Part shown: piece after piece, positions 27,201 through 35,962 of the stretch
Position numbering within the stretch: position 1 is the stretch's first letter
Layout: every line of letters begins with the position of its first letter
Assembly (NCBI RefSeq): GCF_003732225.1
Contig: NZ_MOBJ01000003.1
Location: 55,097 to 119,096, forward strand
Source: Pseudomonas brassicacearum
GTDB lineage: Bacteria; Pseudomonadota; Gammaproteobacteria; Pseudomonadales; Pseudomonadaceae
Reading direction: 5' to 3'
Length of the DNA stretch: 64,000 nt
The notes under the pieces: generated by a model
The model's input: only the letters and a program-made list of their open reading frames with translations
Database searches by the model: none
What the model was told of the DNA's origin: nothing
Translations under genes and position numbers: made by a program

Positions 27201-30200
27201 ACGATGCTGCGCAAGCACATCCCTGAACGAGTCTCGCGACAATGGCGTTCGTTGCACGGTCTGCTTCAGACTTTCGGCCTCCTGCTCGGTGAACCCGAGC
27301 GCCAGGCGTTGATCTTCCGACAAGGCCTGCAGCACCGCCGAATAAAGACCTTCGGAAGCATCCGCTCCATACAGACCGTTTTCAGCGGATACCAGTACCT
27401 TGCGCACGGGTGCATCCGGCGCACCGACCGCGTCAATCAATCGCCCCTTCGCCCAGTATTCACGCAATTCGAAGCGCACATCCTTCGGCCAGCCCGGCAG
27501 TGTTGCCAGGCTACGCAGGGCCAGTCGCTGGCCGTCCAGATTGGAAGAAGCATCGAGATAGAACCCTTCATAGGCCCGTGCCACGCGCAACTCTTGCCGG
27601 CACCAGCGGGCTTGCTCATAAATCCGCTGGGGCAAGGGCCCGGGTTCGCCGAGTCCAGCCAGCTCTTGCGTGGTCGCGCCCTCGATAATCTGATTAACGA
27701 CCGCCCCCGGCAACTTCGGGAAAAAAGCCTTTATCCGCCGTCCGTAAGCATCCACCACGGCGTCCTGCTTTCGATAGAGCGATTCGAACAACGTGGCTTT
27801 TCTACGTTGCACGCCACGGGCGATTTCCTTGCGCAGTGCCGTGGCCCGCAGGTCCATTGACGTTCCCGGCTCTCCCGGAGCCTGTGCAAGATCGACACCT
27901 TGCGCCTCGAGTGTCTCCAGCAGCGACTTGAGCAACTGGCCCCTCGCCAGACTCGACTCACTCAGCACCATGTCCAGCCTGCGCGGTGACGAGCCGCTGC
28001 CTGACGGGTCCTCCCAGAGAATGTTCGCCTGGCTGTCCATGACCCGCACCGGCGGGCGCCCCGGTATCAGTTCTTGACTGTCCATGACCTGAAATTGCAG
28101 GCGTATATCTGCCTTTGCGTAAACACTCGGATCATCGCTGCCGATCTGCCTGCTGAAGGTTTCAATGTCCCGATCGATCCGAAAGCGCGTGAGCGTATCG
28201 GTCAACAGCGCTGAGGGTGGCTCCTGTTCGACATGCATCCGGCGCAACTGGTCCTGTTCGATGCCACTGGCGATCCGAACCTGTTCCAGCTGAGTGTCGG
28301 TAAACGCGTCCGAACGATAGCCCAGCCTGCGCATCAGCGTCGGACCTTCCCAGCTCAACGGCTCTTCTCCTTCATGAACCCAGGCACCGTCACCGTTGTG
28401 CTCGACGAGGGGATGATAAGCATCAGGCCGTCCCGGATGCTGGATACGATACTCACCCGTGGCCGGGTTCTCTTTCACCACATAAAGCTGATTGCCCAGG
28501 GGCAGAACCTCCTGACCGCCGACCTGGTGCAAACCCGACTCGTTGTGCACCGAATCTTCCGGCAGATAGACACTCGCCCCGTAGGGTGTCGGATCCGGTT
28601 TCCACAGGCGGGTTTCGCCCGAAGGCAATTGAACCGGTTTCAGGCTGTCGACAAAGGGCGAAGCCTTCACACCCTTGAGAGCCCGCCCGCCCACAGCCAT
28701 CACGCCTATCAGCGCGAGGTTCTCGGCCACGTCACTCAAATGCGCCCAGGCGGCTTCCCGATCGCCTTCGCTCCACTCGATGGAGCCCTCAAGCGTTTCG
28801 TACATCAATTGACCCGCCATGACCACCAACATGACTTCCCCCAGCACCGGTACAAACATCGACACCAGATTCAGGGCAGCCATTGCGCCTTCCAGCAGAT
28901 GGGCGATCCTGTCGGCGCGGCTCTTGGCATCGGCATCAGAGGTCGGAACCGCGTGGCTGCGGGCATCCGAGATAATCTTGTCCCTCGAACGTTGATAGAG
29001 TTGCGCCCACAGGTCAGCGTTTTCGGCCCAATAGCCGTCTCTGTTGCGGTAGGCCAGACGTATATCCAGCTCAGTCACGGGCACACGTGGCGCCGGCTTT
29101 GCCGGTGGTAGCTCGTTCGGCGTCAGACTCGTGCCCAGCGCTCCACCGGTTATCGATATGAATTCCCCGGTGATCGTGGAACGAAAGAGGGCCAATGGGT
29201 CCGAAGGTGCATCGGCGGCTTCCTTCGTGAGGCGATTGAAAAAATACGGACGATCCTTGTAGTCAAGGAACTGGCTCAGAAAGTCCGAATAATCAGTGGC
29301 ACCGGACTTTTCGGATGCCTTGCTCGGTGCCAATAACTGACGGGTCAGTTCATCAGGCGCTTCCATTCCCCGGTATTTCTTTACCGGATGTTCGGGATCA
29401 TGAGGGATGTACAAAATGACTTCTTTTATGTCCCTGCGGTGCGCTTCGACCGTTACGAACGCCAGACATCCGGTGAGTATCTTGTGCAGAATCACCGGCT
29501 CCCAGAACCAGACCGGCGTGTTGCCGTTCATGACCTTTTTTTCGCCGGCAATTGCCGAAAGAATGATGTTGTAATCATTCGGTTCGATATCGTTCTTGAC
29601 CAATGCCATGTAAGCGGCGGCTTTCAATGCATCCTTCTGACACGCGATAAACTTGAGCGATAGATAGGCTTCGGCAACGGGTTCGCCAGACAGCAGAACA
29701 GACTTGAGATAGTCCTGATATTTTTGACCGATATCCAGCGTGCGGCACACCGCTATAAAGTTCTGGGCCGTTAGCGTGGTTGTGATCGTTTCAAACTTTC
29801 CATCCCGGTCCGGTTCAGTCACGAAACCTGACGAGTCGTCGAATGCCCCTCTGTCGTTTTCAAACGCTTCGAAGTTATGAAGCGCCGCGTCCAGCAACGA
29901 CACTGTCATGACCGGGAAGGCACCGATCTTTATACCCAGCGGCCCGACGGTCAGAGGCTTCATTAACCTCAAACAGGTTTTATTGACATCCAGCGTCACA
30001 TTACATCGTTGGTACAACGCATTAATTAACAAAGGCTGGGCGAAGGTCTTGATGTCTTGCACCCTGGCCATGACTTTATCGAGAGCGGTCTGCGACTTGA
30101 TGCTCGCCTCGGTCAAGCGCTTTATCTCTTGGCGCTGCTCGACCGTGGCGTTTTTGTACCAGTCCAGAATCTGCGCGGGGGCTTGTCGAAAGGCCTCGCG

Positions 30201-30329
30201 CCTTGCAGGCGTGGCCCTGATCAGCCAGTCCGGGATGGCATTTTTTATAAACTCGGTATTGGGGCCGTGTTCTTCAGTATTTAACGAGCCCGATCGAAGG
30301 GCGTCGTTGCTTCCTTGCAACGTAGTCAT
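24279..30329 (-). CDS. Giant LRR protein with NEL-type E3 ubiquitin ligase domain (2016 aa)
   Basis: Putative effector that would transfer ubiquitin to host proteins. Start ATG at 30329 has AAGGAG seven bases before it. Residues 1 to about 700 are the dermonecrotic-toxin/DUF6543-type region with a hydrophobic stretch near 485-505 ('FVPVLGEVMLVVMAGQLMYE'). After a helical region come two separate leucine-rich-repeat blocks (about 1163-1316 and 1476-1645), each preceded by a similar helical linker ending 'RCWRRETG' or 'ACWQRRTQ', which points to internal duplication. The NEL domain follows from about 1705; the catalytic C-x-D is Cys1800-Cys1801-Asp1802 in 'GRPACCDRAALSF'. IpaH/SspH proteins share this chemistry but are much smaller. 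No signal peptide. Ligase activity is inferred. Confidence 0.85.
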   Translation of the reverse strand: MTTLQGSNDALRSGSLNTEEHGPNTEFIKNAIPDWLIRATPARREAFRQAPAQILDWYKNATVEQRQEIKRLTEASIKSQTALDKVMARVQDIKTFAQPLLINALYQRCNVTLDVNKTCLRLMKPLTVGPLGIKIGAFPVMTVSLLDAALHNFEAFENDRGAFDDSSGFVTEPDRDGKFETITTTLTAQNFIAVCRTLDIGQKYQDYLKSVLLSGEPVAEAYLSLKFIACQKDALKAAAYMALVKNDIEPNDYNIILSAIAGEKKVMNGNTPVWFWEPVILHKILTGCLAFVTVEAHRRDIKEVILYIPHDPEHPVKKYRGMEAPDELTRQLLAPSKASEKSGATDYSDFLSQFLDYKDRPYFFNRLTKEAADAPSDPLALFRSTITGEFISITGGALGTSLTPNELPPAKPAPRVPVTELDIRLAYRNRDGYWAENADLWAQLYQRSRDKIISDARSHAVPTSDADAKSRADRIAHLLEGAMAALNLVSMFVPVLGEVMLVVMAGQLMYETLEGSIEWSEGDREAAWAHLSDVAENLALIGVMAVGGRALKGVKASPFVDSLKPVQLPSGETRLWKPDPTPYGASVYLPEDSVHNESGLHQVGGQEVLPLGNQLYVVKENPATGEYRIQHPGRPDAYHPLVEHNGDGAWVHEGEEPLSWEGPTLMRRLGYRSDAFTDTQLEQVRIASGIEQDQLRRMHVEQEPPSALLTDTLTRFRIDRDIETFSRQIGSDDPSVYAKADIRLQFQVMDSQELIPGRPPVRVMDSQANILWEDPSGSGSSPRRLDMVLSESSLARGQLLKSLLETLEAQGVDLAQAPGEPGTSMDLRATALRKEIARGVQRRKATLFESLYRKQDAVVDAYGRRIKAFFPKLPGAVVNQIIEGATTQELAGLGEPGPLPQRIYEQARWCRQELRVARAYEGFYLDASSNLDGQRLALRSLATLPGWPKDVRFELREYWAKGRLIDAVGAPDAPVRKVLVSAENGLYGADASEGLYSAVLQALSEDQRLALGFTEQEAESLKQTVQRTPLSRDSFRDVLAQHRQLRPAFDPENKLLGGAGYPLPSALQVASFFKTSRARVRKLFPSFQDADVETFIQSLGPDPRSSLTRLEAEYATLKRELKAWVFEHRSPSLGIKGTPQSYVASKIKRCWRRETGSTLKIDHWVELPALSVDFDHIEELTFISGGFRARTDGFLKGFKNLKRLTINRASEGLTQLPESIGQMKGLTHLDLNWQSIVLTEQSANLLGGMGTLEVLKLNGNPLGRLPDFSTMPRLQEVRLERTAIDQWPVGLRDQSGLRTVDLRNNRLREVPHALLNPAAEQLEAVARVNRVTLLEGNPFTRQSALQLWDFRQRLMQTHPEWLEGGLEGAFEVNPPLHRRYRAVYPDATYGQVEDYFNGLGTEVRIEAEVVRQEAAFRRLNSQLSEWAYTGEEPQQYVYVRNRANLGLREDRYLAADRIRACWQRRTQPVLAYDGSPIGLELDLSGLMLPNLPELDADFSHVGSLKLSNMRLTVTPEAFLRRNSGVRWLDLSGNQLTELPRALNEMNGLTRLFLQDNRIRLTPETARILAERTTLRALSLYGNPLGMAPDFSHLTDMRSLTLGATGIDTWPVGLAEQPALDGIDLSYNRIVTIPDSLIAPSSERLEQSARINNVTYIQGNPLSEATQGQLVEYWSRLEHERPDLYLERRQNTGARAFEYRAPAPRDTAVPLAAETEAALGRWTLDMSIELLATRRTQWRTLSAQRESAGFFSVLADLQESGAGHEDLQQRVWGVIDSVTQPNLESEQLREAMFEWAGRPACCDRAALSFSNLEIMAMVYKARTLALDGQQGAALLKLSRGLFRLDKVEKIALSDIDRRTAAINATPGWSSAQKARHIKLLEEVEIRLAYRFGLKDRLGLPGQPQYVRFTRLGRVTPQMLDSAQAQVLALDNSPEELQALVERDFWKSYLANKYTSQFETQQTPYQTKQASLYETLESGELSQASYKEQSADLDAQLQIEEAALVETLTRQELAENPL

Positions 30330-30374
30330 CGCATAGCTCCTTAATGGTTTTTTTCGATGCAACTCTTTCAGCAC

Positions 30375-30408
30375 CCTCGATGCGAAGGATTGCGCCTTCA
30401 CATCGAGG
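30375..30408. repeat. Hairpin between two giant genes
   Basis: CCTCGATGCGAAGG (30375-30388) and CCTTCACATCGAGG (30395-30408) form a 14-bp stem with one mismatch and a 6-base loop. It lies in the 94-base gap between the stop of the second giant gene and the start of the first. No T-run follows on the minus strand, so it may partly uncouple rather than terminate. Confidence 0.6.
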
Positions 30409-30423
30409 CAAAAACAACCGTGG

Positions 30424-33400
30424 TCAGCTACGGGTGTCCACCGTAAACAGAGGAGGTTCAACCCGTCGCAGTTTTGCCCGGTCAATGGCTTGCTGAGTCA
30501 GTTGCTTGAGAAGGGTTTCGCGCTCGTCCTTGATCAGGTCGAGCTCTGCGGCATACGCTTCATCGGTCACGACTTGCCCCGGCTCAAAGGCGCTTTCAGG
30601 TTTACCAAGCTCGGCGGCCAGTACCCTTATTTCTTCCTTTAGCTTCTCTCGCTCTTCCAGTGTCAGGTCCGTGCGGGAGGCTCGTTCGTCAAGAGCAACC
30701 TTGAACTCGGTCGTCGCTACCGTCTTGCGATCAAACGCCCTGAAACGTGCGCGATTCGAACGCTGCACATAGGTCCGCCAAAATGGCTGCTCGGCAATCG
30801 AATCACGCAGCAGATCACCCTCCTCCAGCCCCAAAACTCGCTGGTAGGCGTTCTCGATCATTTCGCCGGTAACGCCTGCGATCTGGCGAAACTGCATTCC
30901 ACGCGCCTGCCAAGGCAGGTCAAGTCGCTCTGCCAGGTCCGTCATGAACGCGAGGTGAACTTCGACCTCGTCGATGGTTCCGGTCACATCGCCGTCGTTA
31001 TCGACGCGCCGAAAACGTTCGCCCGCTGCCTCACGTGCGATGATGTGACGACGGGCGATCCGCTCGATTTCATCGAGGCGTGCCTTGCCTTGGGCCAACT
31101 CGACCAGCTGCGCTTCGATCAAACTGGCGTTGCCCAATTCGAGGGCTTCCTGGACCAGGACATCAACCCCCAGTACGTTGAATAGCTGGGTCGCGCCATC
31201 CACGCATTGGCTGCGCGCCGTGGCCTCGGTAAAAAACTTCGTGCGCAATTCAGCGTCCCGGGACATGGTCTCGACCATTCGCCACACCTTCGCCGTCAAA
31301 TCGGTTCGATAGGCGCTACCCGCGGTAAAGTCCGCCGATTGGGTCAGACGCCTGATCTCATCGAAGAATCCAGTCGAGTTGAACTCATCTTCAAGCACAT
31401 CCCAGAGCATTTGCTTCGCCACCCACTCGTCAAAGGTCACGCCTTGCCTCCATTCCACGGAGTCGCGCACGCCTCTGGGGGGATAAGGGCGTTCAGGGTC
31501 CAGCCCCGTTGACCTGATGTAGTCTTTGAGCAGCTTCAGGTTTTCGGGTGACATCCAGGGCGGTTGGCGGCTGAGCAATGTACGCGCCAGCAACTCCGCA
31601 TCGGCTGACCCGGGCGTGACTTCGGGTATGTGTGTGAGCAGGTTGCGCTGCATGTCCAGATAGATATGCCGGGGGCGCGGAAGGTCAAACAACCCCGGCG
31701 GCCAGGTGGTCGCTCCGGTATCGTACAGAAGCAGCGTATGCAGATCGGGCATGCGACTGAGGTTCGGCAGCAGACCCAGCGGATTTCCGGCCAGCCCCAG
31801 GGTTTGCATCTGCGTGCGACGGCTAAGCATTTCAACGTCGGCGGGCGTCAGAACGATCCGGTTGCCCGAAAGTTCGAGGAAGTTGAGATGCGGCATCCCG
31901 TCGATGTGTCGCGGCAACGTTGTCAGTTTATTGCCTCCAAGGTCCAGGGCACGCAACTTGCCAAACGGCTGAAGAAAGGACTGTTCAGCATCGGAAATAC
32001 CGGTGTTATGCATTTTCAGATACGTGACATGGTCGAAGTTGCCCTCCAGCGTGGGCATCCTTGCGAAATGCAGGTTCAGCGGAAAATTGCTCAGGTCCAG
32101 TTTCTGCCCAACCACATTGCCAAACGAGTCGAGCTGTGTTGGTCCGGTACGCTGCCAGCACTGCCTGATTTTTAGGGCAAACTGATTCCTCGCATTCCAC
32201 TCCCCAACGCCGCTCGGGCCAAACCGGAAATCTCGGGTCGGCGAGTTAACCCATCGCGTCAATTTTGAACTCAACTGTTCGAATTCAAGTTCAAGCTCTT
32301 CCAGCTGCATGTCGACCGGCATCCCCTGCCGGTTGAAACGCTCCAGCAACGCAGCGGACTCCACTTCCGTGAAAGCGGGGTAGAGCCTACTTATCCGCGC
32401 CTGCGGACTTTGCCCCCACTGCCTGTCTACGTGTTCACGTAAATATCCCAACTTGCCGCCTGGCAAGCGCATGGTTTGCGGGTCGTACAACGGTTTACGG
32501 ATTGGCTGCTCAAGCAGGATCGATTCGAATTGTTCGTGGCTGAGCGGTGAACCCCGAACCGCATTCTTGAGCTGCACACCTTCGTGAACTTCATAGCCCA
32601 GAGCGTTGCGCTGCGTGTCGGGCAAGGCATGCAACACCGAGGCGTAGAGATCGTCGGTACCATGCAGGTGCTGGTCATCGGTGTCCCGTGCCTGGTAAAG
32701 ACCGTCCTCGTCCAGCACCAGCACTTTTCGGATCGGCGCATCCGCCGCGCCCACACTGCCGAGCAGATCCCCGGAGAATCCCAAATGACGAATTTCGATC
32801 CGGACGTCCGCCGACCACCCGGGCAGGCTGGCCAGCGTGGCCAGTTCGAGCCGGCGGGTGTCGGCATTTTCCAGTTCCTCTAGGTAAAGTCCCTCGTACG
32901 CGCGGTTCAAGCGCACACGCTCCTGCGCCCGGCGTGTCTGCTGGCGCAAACGCAGCGGCAGGCGCTGTTTCTCGGCCAAGTGTTGCAGGTCGGTGGGTTC
33001 GGCGCTGTCCAGTAACTCTTGCGCAACGCTGCCGGGCAGTTGCGGGGAGTCGTCCACCAGCAAGCGCACCTGCGGGTTGCCGGACACATCGCGGCTCTTG
33101 TACAGCGCGTCAAACAGACGCTTGCGTTGTTTCTGCGCCTGCATGGCCAATCGGCTGCGCAACGCGTCGATCCATGAGGCCGTGTCATCGGCGACCCGTG
33201 CGCCAAGCATCTCCCGTAGTTCGGTCGTGTTCAGGGATTCAATCACTCGCTCAGGCAGTTTCCCGGCCACCAGCTCCGAGCGGCTGATTTTGATGGTCTG
33301 TGGCTCAGCGGCCATGGGGTTGCCATGTTTGAAGGACGTCCCGGTGCGATCATCCCCTTCAAACACCTCCAGAGCCCGGGACTCCGGCCAGCGCGGCAGT

Positions 33401-35721
33401 TCGACCAGAGTCGCCGGCAGAAAACCGGCCATCTCCTCCGGCACCCGGTTCGACAGGATTTGCTCGGGATAGCGTTGCACGTCGGCGTAGGTATTGAAGC
33501 GCGTGAGCGTGTCGCGCAACAGCGCCGGCGGCGTTTCATGCTCGACATGCAGCCGGCGTAACAGCCCCTCCTCCACGCCGCTCACATGGTGGATTTTAAC
33601 CAGGGTAGAGGCCGAGTACTGCTCCAGCGAGTTGTCCAGGCGATAGATCAGGCGAGCCGCGTCCCAGGTCAGTGGTTGCTCGGTTTCAGCTTTCCAGGCA
33701 CCGGCATTATTGTGCTCCACCCTCGGCTGATAGGCGCTTGGCCGGGTCGGGTGCTGCAGACGATGCTCGCCCGTCACCGGGTCCTGGCGCACCTGGTAAT
33801 TCTTTTCTTCCAGGTGCAGCCACTGTTGATCGTTGTGCTGATAAAGCCCCAGGTCATCGGGTTTGGCCTCGGCCGGCAGCTTCACCGGGTGCTCGTATGG
33901 GCTCAGGTCCGGTTTCCACAGGCGGCTCTTGCCGTTGGGCAGCTCCACCGGTTTGAGGCTGTCGATCAGCGGGCTGGGGGTTACCGGCACCCGGACGCCC
34001 TTGGGCAATACGTGCCCGGCGGCCATCAAGGCCAGTTGCGCAAAGTTGATCAAGACGCTGTTGATGTGCGCCGACGCTTCGTCCCGGTCGCCCTTGCTCC
34101 AGTCTTCGATACCTTCCAGCAGCTCTTCGGCGATCTGCGCCACCATCAGCGCCAGCATGGCTTCGCCCAGCCCCGGCACCAGCATCGCGGCAAAGTTGAA
34201 CACGTTCCAGCCAATGTCCAGGTAGCTGGTCAGGCGCTTCCAGCGAGTGGCAGCGTCTTCATCGCCGGTCGGCACGGCAATCACCCGCGCGTCGCTGATC
34301 GCCTTGTCGCGCTTGAGACGATACAGCTGTGGCCACAGCTCCCCCGACAGCCGGTTGGTGATCGGCTCGGCATTGGGGTTCTCAATCGCGGTTTCTCGCC
34401 ACCATGGCCCCATGTCCAGCGGTTCACGCTGCTGCCAGGTGATCCGGCTCAGACGCTCCCTGACCCGGGCAAAGAACCGGCCCTTGTCCTTCTGCTCCAC
34501 GAAGCGGCTGAAGAACGCCTGATAGTCCGGCTCGCGCAGTTGGCTGATCAGCACTTTCATGAAGTCCGTCAGCGAGGCGTACTCTTTCAACGGGTGCAGC
34601 GGGTCGTCCGGGACATAGGCAATCACCGGGCCGCTCAAGCGGCTTTGCTGGTAGATGTCCTGCTGGCGCAGCATCTCTTCGCTGACTCCGCTGGGGCCAT
34701 TGGCGAAAAACGCCTGCAGCAGTTTGAACTTGTCGACATCGTTGCCCGGTAACACCACCGATAAAATGCTCGACAGGTTGAGCCAGGAGGCACGTTCGTC
34801 AGGCGCCAGGGCCTCCACCTCCGCCTGGATTTGGCCGCCGTCGCCCTCGGCACTGAACAACACCACACCGTGCAGCGCGAAGCCCATCAGCGACAGCCGA
34901 TGCAAATGCAGCGGGCGACGGTGGAAACTGATGGCGCTTTTATTCTCGCGAACCTCGCGCAGGACACCGTAGGCATACGAACTGATGTCGTCTTTCAGCA
35001 GGGCGATCAGTGAGGCCAGTTCAAACGCCGCTTTCTCACTGGCCGCGCCGTGCTGTTCCAGCGCTTGCCTTTGCTGCGGGTCGGCCGGCAGCAGCAGGGA
35101 TTTCAGATGGGTTTGATACTGCGCGCCAATGTCCAGTCGACGACACAGCGTGGCTATTTTACTGACCGTCATCGGCGGGATCAGCGACAGCTCCCCTCTA
35201 AAGTTGGTGCGATAGACACCGGAACCACTGCGGAAATAATCGGCGGCGGTTTCCGGCGCTTCAAAGTTATGCAGCGCCGCGTCCAATAGGGTGGACTCGC
35301 GCAGAGGACTGGCGCCGCTATCGATACCGAAGATGATCCGGTCCGGCACATACAGCCTCAGCGTCAGTTGGCTGACGTCGTCATGGCTGTTGAAGTTCGA
35401 ACTCATCAACCAGGACAGCATGGGTTTGGCAAACGCCCTGATGTCCTGTTGCAGGTCTTGCAATGGCGCATCCACCAGCCGCTGCAACAACCAGCGTTTA
35501 TCGATCAACTCCTTGAGGTATTGCCGATCAACTGCGGAAGCGTTCAGGTACCAACCCGGTGTCGAGACCGTGGTGCTGGCGAGCAACGACAACCTGCCCG
35601 GCGACGCATGGGTGACGGCCGCCGGAAGTGCCTGAACAATACGGTCATAATGAATGCCTTTGTTTTCCGCAGGTAATACTGGAGGCCTTGAACCCCCACT
35701 AACATCCTGTAACTTATCCAT
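30424..35721 (-). CDS. Giant LRR protein with NEL-type E3 ubiquitin ligase domain (1765 aa)
   Basis: Second NEL effector-like protein. I place the start at the ATG at 35721 (MDKLQDVSGGSRPPV) because family members begin with such a short polar lead before 'ENKGIHYDRIVQALP'. There is no clear ribosome site, and the frame stays open to a TTG at 35832, so the start is uncertain. Residues about 19-675 are nearly identical to the third giant gene. The hydrophobic motif 'VPGLGEAMLALMVAQ' is near 515. LRRs span about 1203-1367 ('KLRALDLGGNKLTTLPRHID'). The NEL domain carries C-x-D at Cys1506 ('SQCVDGATQLFN'). It may be co-transcribed with the gene downstream. Host targets unknown. Confidence 0.85.
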   Translation of the reverse strand: MDKLQDVSGGSRPPVLPAENKGIHYDRIVQALPAAVTHASPGRLSLLASTTVSTPGWYLNASAVDRQYLKELIDKRWLLQRLVDAPLQDLQQDIRAFAKPMLSWLMSSNFNSHDDVSQLTLRLYVPDRIIFGIDSGASPLRESTLLDAALHNFEAPETAADYFRSGSGVYRTNFRGELSLIPPMTVSKIATLCRRLDIGAQYQTHLKSLLLPADPQQRQALEQHGAASEKAAFELASLIALLKDDISSYAYGVLREVRENKSAISFHRRPLHLHRLSLMGFALHGVVLFSAEGDGGQIQAEVEALAPDERASWLNLSSILSVVLPGNDVDKFKLLQAFFANGPSGVSEEMLRQQDIYQQSRLSGPVIAYVPDDPLHPLKEYASLTDFMKVLISQLREPDYQAFFSRFVEQKDKGRFFARVRERLSRITWQQREPLDMGPWWRETAIENPNAEPITNRLSGELWPQLYRLKRDKAISDARVIAVPTGDEDAATRWKRLTSYLDIGWNVFNFAAMLVPGLGEAMLALMVAQIAEELLEGIEDWSKGDRDEASAHINSVLINFAQLALMAAGHVLPKGVRVPVTPSPLIDSLKPVELPNGKSRLWKPDLSPYEHPVKLPAEAKPDDLGLYQHNDQQWLHLEEKNYQVRQDPVTGEHRLQHPTRPSAYQPRVEHNNAGAWKAETEQPLTWDAARLIYRLDNSLEQYSASTLVKIHHVSGVEEGLLRRLHVEHETPPALLRDTLTRFNTYADVQRYPEQILSNRVPEEMAGFLPATLVELPRWPESRALEVFEGDDRTGTSFKHGNPMAAEPQTIKISRSELVAGKLPERVIESLNTTELREMLGARVADDTASWIDALRSRLAMQAQKQRKRLFDALYKSRDVSGNPQVRLLVDDSPQLPGSVAQELLDSAEPTDLQHLAEKQRLPLRLRQQTRRAQERVRLNRAYEGLYLEELENADTRRLELATLASLPGWSADVRIEIRHLGFSGDLLGSVGAADAPIRKVLVLDEDGLYQARDTDDQHLHGTDDLYASVLHALPDTQRNALGYEVHEGVQLKNAVRGSPLSHEQFESILLEQPIRKPLYDPQTMRLPGGKLGYLREHVDRQWGQSPQARISRLYPAFTEVESAALLERFNRQGMPVDMQLEELELEFEQLSSKLTRWVNSPTRDFRFGPSGVGEWNARNQFALKIRQCWQRTGPTQLDSFGNVVGQKLDLSNFPLNLHFARMPTLEGNFDHVTYLKMHNTGISDAEQSFLQPFGKLRALDLGGNKLTTLPRHIDGMPHLNFLELSGNRIVLTPADVEMLSRRTQMQTLGLAGNPLGLLPNLSRMPDLHTLLLYDTGATTWPPGLFDLPRPRHIYLDMQRNLLTHIPEVTPGSADAELLARTLLSRQPPWMSPENLKLLKDYIRSTGLDPERPYPPRGVRDSVEWRQGVTFDEWVAKQMLWDVLEDEFNSTGFFDEIRRLTQSADFTAGSAYRTDLTAKVWRMVETMSRDAELRTKFFTEATARSQCVDGATQLFNVLGVDVLVQEALELGNASLIEAQLVELAQGKARLDEIERIARRHIIAREAAGERFRRVDNDGDVTGTIDEVEVHLAFMTDLAERLDLPWQARGMQFRQIAGVTGEMIENAYQRVLGLEEGDLLRDSIAEQPFWRTYVQRSNRARFRAFDRKTVATTEFKVALDERASRTDLTLEEREKLKEEIRVLAAELGKPESAFEPGQVVTDEAYAAELDLIKDERETLLKQLTQQAIDRAKLRRVEPPLFTVDTRS
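33696..35667. repeat. Long direct repeat, copy 1
   Basis: About 1.97 kb, nearly identical without visible indels to 38869-40840 (constant offset 5173). It encodes the N-terminal ~655 residues of the second giant protein. Identity stops sharply at the codons for 'HNNAGAW' on one side and 'PAENKGIHY' on the other. Confidence 0.92.
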
Positions 35722-35848
35722 ATACTTAAAACCAAAGACAGCCCGATAAGTCTTCAGCTTAAGCCCCTGCCAATAAAACAAAAGACTAAAAACCTGCTCG
35801 ACACAGCCCATGAAAACAGGTCGATAGTTCAAACATTAAAGAGATGAA

Positions 35849-35856
35849 TATATATA
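35849..35856 (-). promoter_or_regulatory. Possible promoter of the second giant gene
   Basis: A TATATATA run just upstream of a leader (35722-35835) that resembles the leader of the third giant gene, where a similar run lies at 41024-41032. Shared position suggests a -10 element. No convincing -35 box, hrp box or Fur box is seen. Confidence 0.35.
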
Positions 35857-35908
35857 AATAACACCACACCTTTGAAACTTATGCCCCACCACCGAGCGCC
35901 TATAAAAA

Positions 35909-35943
35909 AACCCCGAAGATTGCGTTTTCAGCGACCTTCGGGG
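35909..35943 (-). terminator. Intrinsic terminator of the third giant gene
   Basis: CCCCGAAG ... CTTCGGGG stem with an inner partly paired loop, followed on the minus strand by a run of seven T residues. Located twenty bases after the stop of the third giant gene, it separates that gene from the second. Confidence 0.8.
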
Positions 35944-35962
35944 TATTCAAATACCTAACGCG

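Noticed and set aside
33586..34752. Long plus-strand frames opposite the giant genes (also 38849-39925 and 49491-50345)
   Set aside because: They mirror conserved minus-strand coding sequence, including the near-identical repeat, and show no domain features of their own.
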